From Turritopsis dohrnii (lineage: Eukaryota > Cnidaria > Hydrozoa > Anthoathecata > Oceaniidae), in NCBI GenBank assembly GCA_027922465.2, contig BQMF02000116.1:916186-980185 (forward strand): a DNA stretch of 64,000 nt. Reading direction: 5' to 3'. The position numbers and the translations under genes are program-made. The notes beneath the pieces are model-generated. The model saw only the letters and a program-made list of their open reading frames with translations, searched no databases and was not told the origin of the DNA. This document shows positions 62,101-64,000 of this stretch, piece by piece (the first letter of the stretch is position 1; each line of letters opens with the position of its first letter).

Positions 62101-63358
62101 TTCGCTGCTTTTATTGGAGTACATCTAGAAGCCTGTACAGCATATTATATTTAAAAACTCACAACAATGCAGTCAATCTCAAAATTCTTACCCTGGAGAA
62201 CAACCATATGGTAATGCTTTTTCCTGATTGGACTTAATGGAATAAACTGCCGAAAATCCATTACCAGGATTTTTATTTCCTTTCTGCACATACTCTATTG
62301 TCATGCACTCATCAATTGAGTAAAAGTCATGTGGAACTTCATCTTTCTTGAAATTACATATCCTTGAGAATGTCTTTGGGTTGTTGCACCTGATGAATAG
62401 GAGTGGGTAACATTATTAAACTATCAAAGAATGAATGATCCTTAAAACAGTTACATGTACGTGTTGCTTTGACCATTCATTCCCTTCCTACCTATGTTTC
62501 TGAATACTAGTCAATCAGCTAGTGTGCTTTACAAACAATGTATTCATTTTTAGGGAAAATATTGAAGATTTTAAATAAAAGAATTGACGGGTAGGTAAGT
62601 GCATTCTTGGAAAATATTTGTATGATAAAAGATATTCTGATGAAAATAGTTTTCGATTTCAAAAACATTTTAATTATCTGGAAAAGAATAGTCCTTTTAG
62701 AATATAAAAAAGTTGATGATCTTTCACAGCATTGTATGAGCATGACAAGATCATTTTGTCATATTGGGCTCGTTTACATTTTATGCTACAGGCAAAAAAC
62801 ATCATGGGAACTTCCGTTTCAACTGGGATACATCTGAGTATTGATATATTTCAATGCAATTGAACAGCCATTGCAAAATATAAAATCTTCAATATTTTCC
62901 CCAAAAATAAATGCAATGTTTGTAAAGCGCCCTAGCTGATTGACAAGTATTCAGAAACATAGGTAGGAAGGAAATCAATGGTCAAAAATAGACATAACAA
63001 TAATATGTAACTGCTTTAAATCAAGACCAATCAAGACTGATGAAAATTAGTTGAAATGTGAGCTTTCAAAAAAATGAATTACTGAAAAGGTTTCTAGTCA
63101 AGCATTTTGACTGACATAAACATACCCAATTTTGACATCAACATAATCTTTTTGACATTCCAATGTTGTATCATATACATAGAAGGACAACCATTTCAAA
63201 TGAATCCAATGTCCAATTGTTGTTCTGATTTCATATTTACATGGTTTAGCTGATACTATACTCCCATTTCTTCCATTAAAAACATTTTTGCATGATCGGA
63301 CAGAATTGAGTTGAATAAGCAAGAAGACTACTACAACCAAGATATTATCAATATTCAT
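53140..63358 (-). CDS. secreted CUB-domain protein with repeated DPHTW-DNYLC modules (3' end uncertain)
   Basis: Start ATG 63358. Exon 1 63358-63126: signal peptide (MNIDNILVVVVFLLIQLNSV...) and the first half of a CUB domain (CKNVFNGRNGSIVS ... CQKDYVDVKIG). Exon 2 62389-62192 completes it (RICNF, NPGNGFSAVYS). Exon 3 55508-55306 begins a second CUB (GSGILKSPNWPNPY; CVWTFTF). Exon 4 about 55057-54873 gives its end (GFVIGY). Exon 5 54710-54552 and exon 6 53343-53140 hold three copies of a module of about 45 residues: F-WS-x-G-x-I ... C ... E-x-x-x-x-HTW-x-DNY-x-C. Exons 1-2-3 join in phase across the intron that contains a DIRS element; the exon 3-4 phase does not resolve by eye. The exon 5 donor looks like GC (GCGAGT). 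CUB domains mediate extracellular binding; the repeated module is unknown to me. Downstream exons (51.5-49.7 kb) may belong to the same gene. Confidence 0.68.
56924..57856 (+). CDS. DIRS Gag-like protein
   Basis: 310 residues, uninterrupted. Acidic Ser-rich N-terminus with a KRAREQ-type basic patch, a helical central part, and an Arg/Gly-rich tail (RPFRGGPSATWRSGQR) suited to nucleic-acid binding. Position first in the element and overlap with the next frame are as in other DIRS elements. No zinc knuckle seen. Confidence 0.8.
   Translation: MSNDNPTNRSTIDSDSSGNESTDSDNGSKVPETTEKPKDNTLHSKRAREQESGEDPQNGLSFKRQRFEVVTEEEQFDWKLPEDMLKYAERHFNEHKKDRDLKETILMENPVPSNLKGPRKLDDYFSEVLEERKKKTEVLLDSTLERLQGRMRNIMGPLSKAWYRIEEAIADPTNCPLNTSELSEYLDQSVMLTGQAFNSVDFTRRLNVLTAVGREPAKAKLLLKEQSILLEDPSAELFGQPFRRHVKDTAKAKKESMEFYERPRWPKSRSGGNYSRRPFRGGPSATWRSGQRSEGQHSFSRKFPQGKGSY
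57636..60039 (+). pseudogene. DIRS reverse transcriptase, RNase H and C-terminal domain, interrupted
   Basis: Frames 57636-58559, 58331-59509, 58941-59141 and 59107-60039 together give the polyprotein. RT: NVFLVP, then an in-frame TAG (58280-58282) where Lys is expected, then VDLKDAYFCVPMHP, FGLGPAPR, VYLDDMLL (catalytic DD intact). RNase H: TIQTDAS, LELKAIHLAL, DNMTALSY. Next a domain with DLFASR and LVTPNWPAQPWY, usual between RNase H and recombinase in DIRS. Several one-base shifts occur, for example in a T run near 58545 and in the G run near 58755. Not functional as it stands. Confidence 0.87.
59463..60851 (+). CDS. DIRS tyrosine recombinase
   Basis: The frame is open from 59463, but the recognisable domain begins near 59880 (SGLENFRKNLLAEG). 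Core: N-terminal SAM-like helices (KGTTSNYESAWRKWVSW), catalytic Arg in LTSAGRCHEI, H-x-x-R in AHSCRSAS, Trp in GQWSRKSTW, and nucleophile Tyr in WQKFYNKKI. All catalytic residues are present and the frame is uninterrupted. It joins the circular cDNA to the genome without making target duplications. Its preservation contrasts with the broken reverse transcriptase. Confidence 0.9.
   Translation: MVAIPSIISQNLPEVRNTLNRPFCFKGMSSASSLCSLEARSSESGNRCLPTKLEDRRSGLFVSSLFIDRKGVAESQDGVSNSNLSDSKLACPTMVQSDFRIVHSQTPLPPKQRKSPCEPTRKQPPASGKQDIVTSGLENFRKNLLAEGISTRASDLILKARRKGTTSNYESAWRKWVSWSSEQQVDPYDCNVNYVLDFLAFLYEQKYEYSAINSHRSAISAYHQKVDGKPVGQHPKVCSLMTGIFNENPPKPKYVFIWDVEQVLSYIKLLPDNIQLSDRELNLKLSMLLFLTSAGRCHEICYLDIRFMVRTLDSFRFFFSKVTKSWKKGQPPPVLEFKEFPQDKRICVVNCLENYLKRSDTWRKDGQNQLLLSHLKPHKEVKSSTVSNWVKMTLKLAGIDVTKYQAHSCRSASTSKAKILGLSLQDILKRGQWSRKSTWQKFYNKKIENNASFESTLFGNHV
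61585..61887. mobile_element. palindromic MITE-like element
   Basis: AAAGAGTTCCAACTCCCCTT (61585-61604) and its near inverse (61868-61887). An inner pair, AAAAAAGTTTGCCACA and TGTGGCAAACTTTTTT, lies at about 61660 and 61798. No coding sequence. Confidence 0.7.
62469..62986. mobile_element. MITE with about 100-bp inverted repeats in CUB-gene intron 1
   Basis: Left TTTGACCATTCATTCCCTTC and right inverse TTTTGACCATTGATTTCCTTC. Strong inverted similarity continues through GTTTCTGAATACT and ATATTGAAGATTTTA. 518 bp, no coding sequence. Confidence 0.88.
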
Positions 63359-64000
63359 AATACATTTAATCTAAATGAAATTGCCTATATTACAAAAAAA
63401 AGAGGAACAATGGGGAAATTATTTTCAGTTGCTGATCTACATGTGGAGTAGTAAGTGGATTAAGAATATTTCTTATAATGATAATGTAGCTCTTCTTGTC
63501 GCACATCCAGAGATATGTTCTTCTTACAAAAATGCATAGCTCAAAAATTGTTATTCATGTTTTCAGTCTTCTCCACACAGTTTATCATGTTGGTCTTAAT
63601 TTTTTCAGAAATTTCACTGATAATTTAAAAACAATGAAAAAGATTTGACAAAAAAGAAAAATCATATGTCTGTTTAGTATTCCTAAGAAGACTCCTCTTT
63701 CATATCTTACAATGATATAACTTCCTACGGTTAAACAATTTCAGATATATTTTCGTTTATCCGATCTATTGAATTTTATTTGAATTGAATTGATTCTACT
63801 AATTATGCAATAATAATGTGCTAACAATTCATGAAGTTTTTACAACCTACGTACCTTTGAAACATTTCAGCAGATTTAAAGTTCACGTGGGCAATATAAA
63901 AAACAAATCAACAAAAAGTAAGATCAAATAAAAATGGATAAAAATAAATGAAAAAAATATAAAAGCTATGACTTTATGTTACGAAAAATATCTTAATCCG
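63359..64000. other. upstream flank of the CUB gene
   Basis: AT-rich; should hold the promoter of the minus-strand gene. No clear TATA box or repeat recognised. Confidence 0.45.

Overview
This window is AT-rich animal nuclear DNA, not prokaryotic. Genes are split by GT-AG introns, coding exons are short, and most of the sequence is mobile DNA. The host genes (an SLC22-type transporter and CUB-domain surface proteins) and the mix of mobile elements (RAG1-like, DIRS, DD41D mariner, CR1/L2-like LINE, Helitron) suggest an aquatic invertebrate. A cnidarian such as a hydrozoan, or a lophotrochozoan, would fit, but I cannot fix the species from sequence alone.

Layout. 29-4677: a 4.65-kb DNA transposon with CACGGTC termini and TTAA target duplications. 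On the minus strand it carries a multi-exon transposase that follows vertebrate RAG1 along nearly its whole length: N-terminal zinc motifs, a RING-like block, the first catalytic Asp block, the CX2C/HX4H zinc module and the terminal Glu block. 5-9.5 kb: mostly small MITEs and noncoding sequence. 9565-17230: a ten-exon SLC22-like transporter on the plus strand. Its 3' half lies inside an intron of a small secreted-protein gene on the minus strand (exons near 18.4, 18.3 and 13.5 kb). 18.55-25.4 kb: a decayed partial duplicate of that locus, interrupted by two Helitrons and MITEs. The duplicated exons 1-2 of the secreted gene lie much further right, at 42.3-42.6 kb, with a good TATA box.

25.4-42.3 kb is a large insertion. 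It holds a broken LINE (28.7-29.9 kb) and an 11-kb nest bounded by 45-bp inverted repeats (30504-41584). The nest contains a near-intact DD41D mariner, a MITE, a decayed second mariner and a 1.2-kb inverted-repeat element that itself holds a 4.4-kb LINE with a perfect 10-bp target duplication.

43.6-48.6 kb is a head-to-tail array of four Helitrons with direct CTAG|TC junctions. The fourth unit is interrupted by a hAT-like element, which in turn is interrupted by a MITE. 49.7-63.4 kb holds minus-strand exons for a secreted CUB protein with unusual repeated 'DPHTW-DNYLC' modules and for a membrane-segment/PPxY protein. A DIRS retroelement (56763-61405) sits in a CUB-gene intron.

The points most worth follow-up are the RAG1-like transposon, the tandem Helitron array, the antisense nested gene pair and its duplication, and the repeated cysteine/tryptophan module of the CUB gene. 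Exon limits are read by eye from splice signals and reading phase.
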